Below are positions 25,615 to 34,173 of a stretch of 64,000 bases of DNA, in pieces; positions within the stretch are counted from its first letter, which is position 1; each line of letters opens with the position of its first letter. Under the pieces are notes generated by a model. That model worked only from the letters and a program-made list of their open reading frames with translations. It was not told the DNA's origin and did not search any database. Both the position numbers and the translations under genes were made by a program. The DNA lies in the NCBI GenBank assembly GCA_002412495.1, contig DHVE01000104.1, positions 29,937-93,936 on the forward strand, given 5' to 3'. This stretch comes from Betaproteobacteria bacterium UBA5216. GTDB taxonomy: Bacteria; Pseudomonadota; Gammaproteobacteria; Burkholderiales; SG8-41.

Positions 25615-26967
25615 ATGACCATCGCAACCATTAACCGTTTCATTACCTTGTTCAGCGGTGCGCTGGAGGCGTTGTCGGCGCGCGTGCCGATTACCGAAAT
25701 CGAGCGCCTGGCGATGCTGATTCACCAGTCGATGGACCAGGGGCGGCGCACGTATCACGTCTCGACGCACGTGTTCGACATGTGCGAGGGCATGAAACCG
25801 CGACAGGTGCTGGCGACCTTGTTTCATGACGTGGTGTATTACCAGCTCGATGGCGGATTTCCGCAGCAGGCACACCGCCTGCTGATGCGCTCTATACGCG
25901 TGGAGCAGCAAACCCTGATGATCCGCGCCATCGGCGAAAACGACACGGGGCTTGCGCTTTGCGCCGGTGTGTTCGGCTTTCGGCCGGGCGAGATATTGCC
26001 GCTTTACGGCGGCATGAATGAATTTCTCAGCGCGGTGGTCGCGGTGCGTCTGCTGGAGCCGCATTTGCCGCCCAAGGAACTGCTGGCGATCGCGGCTTGT
26101 ATCGAGGCCACGGTGCCGTTTCGTGGGGTGGCGGCCAATGGCACGGGACCGTATGACCGGCTGGCGGATAGGCTGCGCCGCGTCAGTGGTTCGCTGGGAA
26201 TTGTGGTTTCCGAAATGGACATCGATACCATGGTGAAGGACGCGCTTATCATGGCCAATCGGGACGTGGCGAGTTTTGCCGAGGCGGATCCGGGCACGTT
26301 TCTCGCGACGACGTGGTTGCTGATCGAGGAATCCAATGCGCCGCTGTCCGCGATCGGCATTTATTCGATTCAGGACTATCGCGGCGCGCTCGGCCGCATG
26401 GAAAAATTTCTCAGCACGCTCAACCCGGATCATGTGTTTCATCGCTATGGCGGCACGCCGACGGATGAACAGTTCGCCGCGCTGCTGGCGGGCGCGCGCA
26501 AGAATCTGGCGTTCGCCACGCAATACCTGGGGGCGAAAATCGTGAGCATTTCCGTAATCGAGGCATTGGCGCTTCTGACGGGTGGCAATTGCCCGGTCTC
26601 GATGTTTCTCGGCGATATCCGCAGCGCGTACGGCAAGCCCGACCGCGCCGAGGACTTTCTGCCGCGGGTGCCGGGTACCGAGCCGGTGGATGAGCAATTG
26701 GTGACCGTGCTGGAGCGTGGGCGCAGCAAGGAATCTGCCAACGATTTGACCGTATCACCCTTGACCGCCTTTGTTTACCGCTATCTGGGGCACGACGGCA
26801 CCGCGCGCGCGTTGCTCAGCGCGAAGGAGATGTTCGCGGGCAATCTGCCGGCCATGGAATATCTGCGCGGCCTGAATGCGGACATGGTGCGCGCGCTGAT
26901 CGGCGCTTGCGCGCGTATTGCGTTATCGCGCGAAGTCGCCTTGCGGGCGCTGGATAAAGCGCTGTAG
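25615..26967 (+). CDS. conserved protein with HD-like motif, function unknown
   Basis: I do not recognise the 450-residue protein firmly. Near the N-terminus, TYHVSTHVFDMCEGM (about 45-59) and LATLFHDVVYYQL (about 67-79) give spaced histidines and an H-D pair like an HD-type metal phosphohydrolase. DIDTMVKDALIMANRDVASF is a likely further metal-binding helix. The protein is mostly helical, with no signal peptide or membrane span. It starts 38 bases after the thioredoxin fusion frame and ends 43 bases before the CHASE2 cyclase gene, so it may link to the nucleotide-signalling cluster, but that is a guess from position. Confidence 0.75.
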   Translation: MTIATINRFITLFSGALEALSARVPITEIERLAMLIHQSMDQGRRTYHVSTHVFDMCEGMKPRQVLATLFHDVVYYQLDGGFPQQAHRLLMRSIRVEQQTLMIRAIGENDTGLALCAGVFGFRPGEILPLYGGMNEFLSAVVAVRLLEPHLPPKELLAIAACIEATVPFRGVAANGTGPYDRLADRLRRVSGSLGIVVSEMDIDTMVKDALIMANRDVASFAEADPGTFLATTWLLIEESNAPLSAIGIYSIQDYRGALGRMEKFLSTLNPDHVFHRYGGTPTDEQFAALLAGARKNLAFATQYLGAKIVSISVIEALALLTGGNCPVSMFLGDIRSAYGKPDRAEDFLPRVPGTEPVDEQLVTVLERGRSKESANDLTVSPLTAFVYRYLGHDGTARALLSAKEMFAGNLPAMEYLRGLNADMVRALIGACARIALSREVALRALDKAL

Positions 26968-27010
26968 CCGAGTTGTTGAACCGTCGGATGGCGATGAGGG
27001 CGAAGCAGAA

Positions 27011-29146
27011 ATGAAAAAATTTCCCAAACCCGGTATTGGCGCGTTGCTGACGTTCGCAGCCCTGTGCGTGGGTGCAGTGATCTACCTGATGGATCCGCTG
27101 CCGTTGCGGGTATTGCGCAATGCCGTGTTTGATCAATACCAGCGATGGCATCCGAGAGCCTATCAACCGTTGCCGGTGCGTGTGATCGATGTAGACGACG
27201 AAAGCCTGAAACAACTGGGGCAATGGCCGTGGCCGCGAACGCGCATTGCCGAATTGATCCAGAAAGCGCAAGCCGGGGGCGCGGCGGTGATCGGCTTCGA
27301 CGCGGTGTTCGCGGAAGAAGATCGCACGTCGCCGAAATCGATGGTGGAAATCTGGAACCCGCCCGATGATGTTCGTCGGCAATTGATGGATATTCCCGAC
27401 CACGATCAAGTCATGGCCAAGTCATTGGCGGGCGGTGGCGTGGTGCTGGGGTTTGCCGTCAAACGGGAGGCGGGCGAAGGGCGACTCCCGGCGCGGCCGT
27501 TCAGCGTGGTCAACGCGGGCGGCTCGCCATTGCCTTTCTTGCACGAATTCAGCAGCGCGGTGCCGTCGCTGGCGGTGCTGGAATCCGCGGCGCAGGGCAA
27601 TGGCGCGCTGACTTTTATTCCGGATTCCGATGGCGTGGTGCGGCGCGTGCCGCTGATGGTGCGCCTTAGCGAGCAGCCGATGCCGTCGCTGACGGCTGAA
27701 TTGCTGCGGGTTGGCCAAGGCCAGCGTAATTATTTTGTCAAAGTGGCCTCGGCATCGGGAGCGGGTATACAGGAAATAAAAATCGGCAAAGTCGTCGTGC
27801 CGACCACGCCGCAGGGCGAAATGTGGGTGCATTACACCCGCGCCGTGCCCGAGCGTTATGTGCCGGCGTGGAAGGTGCTGGCGGGCAAGGTGCCGCCGGA
27901 AATGCTCAAGGACAACATAGTCATCGTGGGGACCTCCGCGCAAGGGTTGATGGATCTGCGCTTCAGCCCAATGGGTACAATCATGCCGGGCGTGGAAGCC
28001 CATGCGCAGGCGGTCGAACAGATATTGCTGGGCAAATATCTTGAGCGCCCGTCGTGGGCAACCGCCATTGAGGCGCTGGTCATCGTACTGGGCGGATTGC
28101 TCGTGGGCATGGTTGCGCTGTCCACGGGGGCGGTGGTATCGGCGGCCATCACCGGCGCCGCGCTGGCGCTGACGGGCTATGGCGCATGGTATGCGTTTAC
28201 GCATCAGGGCCTGCTGCTGGATCCGGTGACGCCGGGTATCGCATTGCTGTTGACATTTATCGTCGGGAGTGTGATCAATCATCTGGGCAGCGAGCGCAAG
28301 CAGCGCTGGGTGCGCGAAGCCTTTTCGCGCTACGTGTCGCCGAACCGCGTGGATTTCCTGGTTGAAAATCCCGGGCAGTTGGAACTCGGCGGCCGGCGCC
28401 AGGCATGCAGTTTTGTGTTTACCGATCTGGCGGGTTTTACCACGCTGATGGAAAAGATGGACCCCAGCGATGCAGTGGCCTTGCTCAATGCCTACCTCGA
28501 CAAAATGATCGCCATCGCGTTTCAGCAGGGCGGCACGCTCGATCGCATCGTGGGTGACGCGGTGGCCATCATGTTCTCCGCGCCGGTGGAACAGGCGGAT
28601 CACCGGCAGCGGGCCTACAACTGTGCGCTGGAAATGTACGCGTTCGCAACGGCGTATTCGGCGGAGCTTGCCGCCAAGGGCACACCGTTTGGCAAGACCC
28701 GCATCGGCGTACATTGCGGCGACGTGATCGTCGGCAACTTCGGCGGCAGCAACATGTTTGACTACCGCGCGCTCGGCGACCCGGTCAATACGGCGGCGCG
28801 GCTCGAAAGCGTGAACAAGCATTTGGGCACGACCGTTTGTGTATCCGAGAGCATATTGTCAGGTTGCAGTGGCGCGGCGGTTCGTCCCGTCGGGCAATTG
28901 GTGTTAAAGGGCAAGTCGCAGGCGCTCATGGTGTACGAGCCGTTGGCGGCGTCGCAATCGCCGGCGCGGGAAAACGATGCCGAGTACGAGGCGGCCTTCA
29001 AGCTGCTGCATGCCCAAGATACGCAGGCGCGGCACGCTTTTGAGCAGCTCGCGCAGGAGCGCCCGGACGACCCGCTGGTTCAGTTGCATCTGGCCAGACT
29101 GCGTGCGGGCGAACAGGGAGATTTGATCGTTATGGACGAGAAATAG
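27011..29146 (+). CDS. CHASE2-domain class III adenylate/guanylate cyclase
   Basis: A 711-residue membrane sensor. One N-terminal membrane segment (about 10-30) is followed by a periplasmic CHASE2 domain (about 30-345; VRVIDVDDESLKQLGQWPWPR and GFDAVFAEEDR are typical). Three membrane helices follow (about 350-430), then a cytoplasmic class III cyclase domain (about 465-650). The cyclase has metal-binding Asp in VFTDLAGFTTL, GTLDRIVGDAVAIMF, and RALGDPVNTAARLES with the transition-state Asn-Arg. It should make cAMP or cGMP in response to an envelope signal. ATG 27011 gives the normal start; the upstream frame from 26918 overlaps the preceding gene. Genes for FecR and OmpA proteins follow, a common trio in betaproteobacteria. 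Confidence 0.9.
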   Translation: MKKFPKPGIGALLTFAALCVGAVIYLMDPLPLRVLRNAVFDQYQRWHPRAYQPLPVRVIDVDDESLKQLGQWPWPRTRIAELIQKAQAGGAAVIGFDAVFAEEDRTSPKSMVEIWNPPDDVRRQLMDIPDHDQVMAKSLAGGGVVLGFAVKREAGEGRLPARPFSVVNAGGSPLPFLHEFSSAVPSLAVLESAAQGNGALTFIPDSDGVVRRVPLMVRLSEQPMPSLTAELLRVGQGQRNYFVKVASASGAGIQEIKIGKVVVPTTPQGEMWVHYTRAVPERYVPAWKVLAGKVPPEMLKDNIVIVGTSAQGLMDLRFSPMGTIMPGVEAHAQAVEQILLGKYLERPSWATAIEALVIVLGGLLVGMVALSTGAVVSAAITGAALALTGYGAWYAFTHQGLLLDPVTPGIALLLTFIVGSVINHLGSERKQRWVREAFSRYVSPNRVDFLVENPGQLELGGRRQACSFVFTDLAGFTTLMEKMDPSDAVALLNAYLDKMIAIAFQQGGTLDRIVGDAVAIMFSAPVEQADHRQRAYNCALEMYAFATAYSAELAAKGTPFGKTRIGVHCGDVIVGNFGGSNMFDYRALGDPVNTAARLESVNKHLGTTVCVSESILSGCSGAAVRPVGQLVLKGKSQALMVYEPLAASQSPARENDAEYEAAFKLLHAQDTQARHAFEQLAQERPDDPLVQLHLARLRAGEQGDLIVMDEK

Positions 29147-29313
29147 CGCGAAATACCCGCGGCAGACGGGCCATGCCGCACGCATTGCAATTGTTACGAT
29201 TTATTTAAAGTGCGTTACAATTCTTCACGCGCTATCTACGCACCGTGCATGTAATTTCATATGTTGCGCGTGAGTTTTCACCCAATCGTGAGACGCTTTT
29301 CGGGAGACCATCG

Positions 29314-29754
29314 ATGACCATTTTTCGTGTGTTGTTTCTGGTGTTGTTGGGTGTGGCGATAAAACCCGCGTGGGCACAGGAAGCCATCGGGTATGTCAAG
29401 ACGGTGACTGGTGATGCGACTGTTTCGGATGGCGGCAAAGCGGTGAAAGCGCAGGTCGGCACGCCCATCAAAATGGGCAGCAACCTGAAGACCGGGCCGA
29501 AGAGCAGCCTCGGCGTGACTTTCAAGGACAACACCGTCATGTCGTTTGGTCCGGACACCGAACTCACGGTGGATGAGTATTTGTATGCGCCGGGCAAGGG
29601 CGATCTCAAGTTTGGCGCCAGCATGACCAAAGGCAGTCTGAATGTGGTGTCGGGCGTTATTGCCAAGCTCAGGCCGGATGCGGTGGCGTTAAAAACGCCA
29701 ACGGGCACGATCGGGGTGCGCGGCACGAACTTCGCGGTCAGAGTCGAACCTTAA
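29314..29754 (+). CDS. FecR-domain periplasmic protein
   Basis: A 146-residue exported protein: signal peptide MTIFRVLFLVLLGVAIKPAWAQ (cleaved near 21), then a FecR domain with GYVKTVTGDATVSDGGK, IKMGSNLKTGPKSSLGVTFKDNTVMSFGPDTEL and a GTIGVRGTNFAVR end. In this stand-alone form, FecR domains are thought to act as periplasmic signal or scaffold modules rather than iron regulators. GGGAG at 29302-29306 serves ATG 29314; the upstream frame from 29245 is not needed. It lies between the CHASE2 cyclase and an OmpA-like gene, 21 bases before the latter. Confidence 0.88.
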   Translation: MTIFRVLFLVLLGVAIKPAWAQEAIGYVKTVTGDATVSDGGKAVKAQVGTPIKMGSNLKTGPKSSLGVTFKDNTVMSFGPDTELTVDEYLYAPGKGDLKFGASMTKGSLNVVSGVIAKLRPDAVALKTPTGTIGVRGTNFAVRVEP

Positions 29755-29775
29755 CTCGATAAGGGAGTGCGTCAC

Positions 29776-30396
29776 ATGAGCAAACTGCCGGGTTGGCGTG
29801 AGATCTTCATTCTGGGCGCGTTGGTTGCGGGTTGCGCGACGCCGCCTCCACCCCCGCCTGCGCCGCGGCCACAATCTTATGTGGTGTTGCTTGAAAACGC
29901 CGACGGAACCAGCGGCGCGGTTACGGTCGCGGGCGATAAGGGAACCGTAACGGTTGATAAAGCGCGGCAGGGAACAACACTCGATGGTGCGACGAAGCCT
30001 TACGCTATTGACGAAAGCAGGATACAGCGGGATTTCGGCGATGCGCTTGCGGCTCGCCCGATACTGCCCGCGAGTTTTATGCTGTATTTTGAATCGGGTG
30101 GGGCCCGGCTGACGGCCGAGTCGCAGGCGTTGATTCCCAAGGTGCTGGAGTCCGTGCGTGAGCGGCCCGCGCCCGATGTGTCGGTGATAGGTCATACCGA
30201 TAACACGGGAACGACGGACACCAATGAAAAGCTCGGGCTTGAGCGCGCACAGGTGGTTTCCAAATTGATTCAGGAGGCCGGGCTTAAGGCCCATGATCTG
30301 GTGGTGACATCACACGGTGCGAGAAATCTCCTCGTGAATACGCCGCCGAATACGCCCGAAGCCCGTAATCGTCGCGTCGAGATCACCGTGCGCTGA
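29776..30396 (+). CDS. OmpA-family lipoprotein
   Basis: A 206-residue lipoprotein with lipobox LVAGC (Cys near residue 20), a proline-rich linker TPPPPPPAPRP, and a C-terminal OmpA peptidoglycan-binding domain. The domain shows FMLYFESGGARLT, VSVIGHTDNTGTTDTNEKLGLERA and GARNLLVNTPPNTPEARNRRVEI, which keep the diaminopimelate-contacting Asp and Arg. It should tether the outer membrane to peptidoglycan and probably works with FecR and the CHASE2 cyclase. AAGGGAG at 29761-29767 precedes ATG 29776. Confidence 0.88.
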   Translation: MSKLPGWREIFILGALVAGCATPPPPPPAPRPQSYVVLLENADGTSGAVTVAGDKGTVTVDKARQGTTLDGATKPYAIDESRIQRDFGDALAARPILPASFMLYFESGGARLTAESQALIPKVLESVRERPAPDVSVIGHTDNTGTTDTNEKLGLERAQVVSKLIQEAGLKAHDLVVTSHGARNLLVNTPPNTPEARNRRVEITVR

Positions 30397-30532
30397 TCGC
30401 GTGATCACGTGATTGTTTATATGCGCCGGGAAACGAACCACGCGTGAGCGAATCGTGGCGGGACATGGCGTGCTGAAGGATCGCATGCCGATGGTGCCCC
30501 GCTATCTTGATGGTACTGTTGGCGTTGAGAGA

Positions 30533-33500
30533 ATGAACATGGCCACTGCGCATTCTTTGAAAATACGATTCGACAGACTGAGCGCCGGTTTCATCATGAT
30601 TCTGATGGTCATGATGACCGCCGTATTTTTGTACGTCGTCGTCAACCGCTTTAACGAAATGGCGGAAAACAATGCGCGTGATCGTTTTCTGGCGCTGACA
30701 CAACGGGCCGCGGATAGCGTCGGGAATCTGGTGAATGCAACGGGCCAGCATGTCAAGGCCTTGGCGGGTGCGCGCACCAGTCGCTTTATGCAGGCAGGAA
30801 AACTGAATGAAGCGGACATGGTGCTTCCGTTCCTGTCGAATTTGCAGGCCAGCGACGATATTTATGGCCTGTATTTTGCGTTGCAAAACGATGATTTTCT
30901 GCAAGTTATCGGCGTTCGCGGTGATGTGAATATCATCCGGGCGCTGTCCGCGCCCGACAACACCCAATTTGCGATCCGCCGCATACAACGCGACAAGTCC
31001 GGCAAGCGGGGCGCCGTGTGGGAATACTGGGATGCCGACCGGAACGTTATCGGCAAGCATGACGAAGCGACTGACTTCATGCCGACGAAGCGTCCCTGGT
31101 ATGGCAGCGCCATCGAGCGGGCCGGCCTTGCCATGACCGAGCCTTATGTGTTTGCGTCGACCGGCGGTTTGGGGCTGACGGTCTCCCATCCGCTGCGGGA
31201 CGGGGTTGGGGCGCTGGCGGCGGATATCAATCTGGGCGCGATGCAGAATTTTCTGGCGGGACTGTCTTTGACGCCTGAATCCGCGATTGTTATTTTTGAT
31301 AGCGCCAACCGTGTCATGGTGTCGCATGCCCGTTCCAGACGCTACGGCGCCATGGCTGAAATCAGGCCATTGACCACGATAGCGGCGTCGGGCAGCCCGC
31401 ACCTCAAGGTCTTCGAGACATGGACCGGTCCCGAAGATGGCGGGTCGGGGCGCATCATCGAAGTCGGCGGCGAACGCTATGTGTTTGCGCGCAGTGTGTT
31501 TTCGGGCGCGCCGGGACACCAGATTCGCATCGGCACGTTTGCGCCCATGAGTGAATTTACCGGGCCCATCGTTGCCGCGCGGAACAATCTGGTCATGGCG
31601 TCCGGGCTATTCCTGATTCTGTTGTCGCCGTTTATTTTTATCGGCGCGCGCCGCGTGGGCCGCGTGCTGTCGAGATTGTCGGACGATGCGGAGCGTATAC
31701 GCCGGTTTGATTTTTCTCACGATGCCGGTGACGTGACATCCGTGGTTTATGAAGTCGATACGCTGGGCCGGGCGCAGGCTTTCATGAAGGACACGGTTCA
31801 GCAACGCACCAAGGCCTTGCAGATTGCCGAAGAGAAGCTGGAGAGCCTGGTGCAGAACGGCATCCTGCTGGCGCGCGAACAGGATCGCCAGAAGCTGCTG
31901 CGGCATGTGTTGTTCGGCGGCAAGGATTTGATTGGCTGTGACGCGGCCACGATGTATCTGAAAACAGAACAGGGCGGACTGAAGTTTGCCTTGCGCACCA
32001 TGGCGGGAGAACTGCCGTCGTTTGAAATTCCGCGAAAGGATGCGGCCAGCGGCGAGCCCAACGACAAATTTGTTTCGGTGTACGCCGCCAACCACAATGA
32101 ATCCGTATTGATCGATGATGTTTATCAGGAGACCCGGTTTGACCTTGCCGGCACCAAGCGATTCGCGGAGGAGTCCGGCTACCGCACGATTTCCATGCTG
32201 ACCGTACCGATGTCGCCGCGTGAAGGCGAAGTCACCGGCGTGCTGCAATTCATGAATGCCATGGATCCGGAAACCGGGAAAATCATTCCGTTTCCACGGC
32301 AGTTCATTCGTTTCGTGGAGGCGCTGGCGGCACAGGCCGCGGTGGCGCTGGAAAACCAGAATCTGCTGGAAGCGCAGCGCGCGTTGATGGATTCGATGAT
32401 CAAGCTGCTCGCCGGCGCAATCGATGCCAAAAGCCCCTACACCGGTGGCCATTGCGAGCGGGTGCCGGAACTGGCGATCATGCTGGCCGACGAGGCCACC
32501 AAGGTCGCCGAGGGGCCGCTGGCGGACTTCCGGCTGGAGTCCGAGGTGGAGCGCCGGGAGTTTCGCATCGGGGCATGGCTGCATGATTGCGGCAAGGTGA
32601 CTACGCCCGAGTATGTGGTGGACAAGGCAACCAAGCTCGAAACCATTTACAACCGCATCCACGAAATCCGTACGCGTTTCGAAGTGTTGTTGCGCGATGC
32701 CGAGATCGAATGCCTCAAGGCGCAACGCGATGGTCTGGATGCCGCGGAGGCAACACGCCGTTATGACGCACAACGCCGGGAGTTGATCGACGATTTTGCC
32801 TTTCTCGCGGAATGCAACGTTGGCGGAGAGTTCATGGCGCCCGAACGCCTGGAGCGCCTGAAGAAAATCGCCGCGCGTCAGTGGCTGCGCCATTTTGACG
32901 ACCGCATCGGCTTGTCCAACGAAGAACTGCTGCGCTACAAACGCACGCCGGTCACGGCCTTGCCGGCGGTCGAAAACCTGCTGTCGGACAAGCCGCACCA
33001 TATCGTGCCGCGCGGAGACGACAAGGCGCTGGACCCCAAGTACGGATTCAAGGTGAAGGTGCCGGAGCATTTGTTCAACTTCGGCGAGGTGTACAACCTT
33101 GGTATTGGACGCGGCACCTTGAGCGAGGAAGAGCGCTTCAAGATCAACGAGCACATCATTCAGACCATCGTGATGCTCGACCAGATGCCGTTTCCGAAAG
33201 AGCTGCGGCGCGTGCCGGAATATGCGGGGACGCATCACGAGACACTGATCGGCACCGGCTATCCGCGCCAGTTGAAGCAGGAGGATTTGTCCGTGCCTTC
33301 CCGCATCATGGCCATTGCCGACATCTTCGAGGCGCTGACCGCTTCGGACCGGCCTTACAAGAGTCCGAAGACGCTGTCGGACTCGATTAAAATCCTGTCG
33401 TTTTTCAAGAAAGACAAACATATCGATCCGGATTTGTTCGATCTGTTTCTGCGGTCGGGGGTATATCTGCGGTATGCCGAGCGCTACCTCAAGCCCGAGC

Positions 33501-33538
33501 AGATAGACACGGTCGATATCGAGAAATACCTGCATTAA
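30533..33538 (+). CDS. membrane-bound Cache-GAF-HD-GYP protein, putative c-di-GMP phosphodiesterase
   Basis: A 1001-residue sensor. Membrane helix about 18-38; periplasmic Cache-type domain about 40-340 (ETEP-like motifs such as TKRPWYGSAIE); second helix about 350-375; a coiled linker; GAF domain about 440-600; then an HD-GYP domain from about 620. The HD pair is HDCGK, and the GYP part reads HHETLIGTGYPRQL with ARI-like SRIMAIADIFEALTASDRPYK. Between HDCGK and the second metal-binding histidines (NEHIIQT) lies an insertion of about 180 residues, so the domain is not of standard length. It likely cleaves c-di-GMP. ATG 30533 follows GAGAGA; ATG 30539 is an alternative. It follows the CHASE2-FecR-OmpA genes. 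Confidence 0.85.
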   Translation: MNMATAHSLKIRFDRLSAGFIMILMVMMTAVFLYVVVNRFNEMAENNARDRFLALTQRAADSVGNLVNATGQHVKALAGARTSRFMQAGKLNEADMVLPFLSNLQASDDIYGLYFALQNDDFLQVIGVRGDVNIIRALSAPDNTQFAIRRIQRDKSGKRGAVWEYWDADRNVIGKHDEATDFMPTKRPWYGSAIERAGLAMTEPYVFASTGGLGLTVSHPLRDGVGALAADINLGAMQNFLAGLSLTPESAIVIFDSANRVMVSHARSRRYGAMAEIRPLTTIAASGSPHLKVFETWTGPEDGGSGRIIEVGGERYVFARSVFSGAPGHQIRIGTFAPMSEFTGPIVAARNNLVMASGLFLILLSPFIFIGARRVGRVLSRLSDDAERIRRFDFSHDAGDVTSVVYEVDTLGRAQAFMKDTVQQRTKALQIAEEKLESLVQNGILLAREQDRQKLLRHVLFGGKDLIGCDAATMYLKTEQGGLKFALRTMAGELPSFEIPRKDAASGEPNDKFVSVYAANHNESVLIDDVYQETRFDLAGTKRFAEESGYRTISMLTVPMSPREGEVTGVLQFMNAMDPETGKIIPFPRQFIRFVEALAAQAAVALENQNLLEAQRALMDSMIKLLAGAIDAKSPYTGGHCERVPELAIMLADEATKVAEGPLADFRLESEVERREFRIGAWLHDCGKVTTPEYVVDKATKLETIYNRIHEIRTRFEVLLRDAEIECLKAQRDGLDAAEATRRYDAQRRELIDDFAFLAECNVGGEFMAPERLERLKKIAARQWLRHFDDRIGLSNEELLRYKRTPVTALPAVENLLSDKPHHIVPRGDDKALDPKYGFKVKVPEHLFNFGEVYNLGIGRGTLSEEERFKINEHIIQTIVMLDQMPFPKELRRVPEYAGTHHETLIGTGYPRQLKQEDLSVPSRIMAIADIFEALTASDRPYKSPKTLSDSIKILSFFKKDKHIDPDLFDLFLRSGVYLRYAERYLKPEQIDTVDIEKYLH

Positions 33539-33565
33539 GCGGTCAACTACACGGCGAGGTGTTTT

Positions 33566-34081
33566 GTGAACTGGATGCGTGATCCCACGGCGGAAACCTC
33601 CGCCATCAAGCGTGCGCGGCGCGCGCCGCCGCCTTCACTGACGGGAAAGACCGTCGGGTTGTTTGACATCGGCAAGACGCGCACCGACGAGTTTTTCAAT
33701 CAGGTGGAAATTCGCCTCAACGCGCGCGGCATCCAAACCCGGCGCGTCGGCAAACCGACCAACGCCAAGGTTGCCACGCCGGAAAACCTCGCGAAAATTT
33801 CATCCGAAGTTGATGCGGTGATCATCGGACTCTCGGACTGAGGCTCGTGTACGTCGTGCAGTCTGCACGACCTGATGAACTTCGACGAGCGCGGCATTCC
33901 CGGCGTGTCGGTGGTAACCACCGGCTTTACCGATGCGGTGGAAGTGCAATCCCGCGCGCTGGGTTTTGAACCGGCGGTGGTATTTACGCCGCATCCGATC
34001 CAGAACCGCACGGCGGACGAACTCAAAAAAATCGCCGATGACGTGATCGAACCAGTGCTGAAATTGCTGACGGCGGCCTGA
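33566..34081 (+). CDS. UGSC-family selenoprotein, second copy (Sec92 at TGA)
   Basis: The frame is 171 residues if TGA 33839-33841 is selenocysteine. The motif is GLSD-Sec-GSCTSC, so three redox-active positions are clustered. The frame stays open after the TGA to the stop at 34079-34081 and keeps the family segment TPHPIQNRTADEL seen in the first copy (PHPIANLT). GTG 33566 is used because GAGG at 33556-33559 is well spaced; ATG 33575 is further away. An 8-bp hairpin with a G-U loop follows the TGA at the exact SECIS distance. Compared with the first copy it has an extra Cys two residues after GSCT. It lies 27 bases after the HD-GYP gene. A standard caller would break this gene in two. Confidence 0.9.
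33853..33871 (+). promoter_or_regulatory. bacterial SECIS element of the second UGSC gene
   Basis: GTCGTGCA (33853-33860) pairs perfectly with TGCACGAC (33864-33871), loop GTC. From the U of UGA, the loop G and U are nucleotides 23 and 24. The bases from 23 to 30, GUCUGCAC, equal those I recall for the E. coli fdhF SECIS. Confidence 0.9.
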
Positions 34082-34090
34082 AAGACTTGA

Positions 34091-34164
34091 TGTAGGTTGG
34101 GCTGAAAAGCCTAACGCTTGCGCGTAATGTACCGCCGCTGTTGGGCTTGGCAGCCCAACCTACA
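34091..34164. repeat. inverted repeat GTAGGTTGGGCT between convergent genes
   Basis: TGTAGGTTGGGCTG (34091-34104) and CAGCCCAACCTACA (34151-34164) are perfect 14-base inverted arms about 46 bases apart. The element fills the gap between the UGSC gene and the convergent aldo-keto reductase gene. Such TAGGTTGGGC palindromes are widely scattered in proteobacteria; it may also end transcription. Confidence 0.8.
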
Positions 34165-34173
34165 AGTTACGTG

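Noticed and set aside
5378..33841. The in-frame TGA codons might be sequencing errors or true nonsense mutations.
   Set aside because: Two independent loci show TGA at the same motif with SECIS hairpins at the same distance, and the coding sequence past them is conserved between copies.
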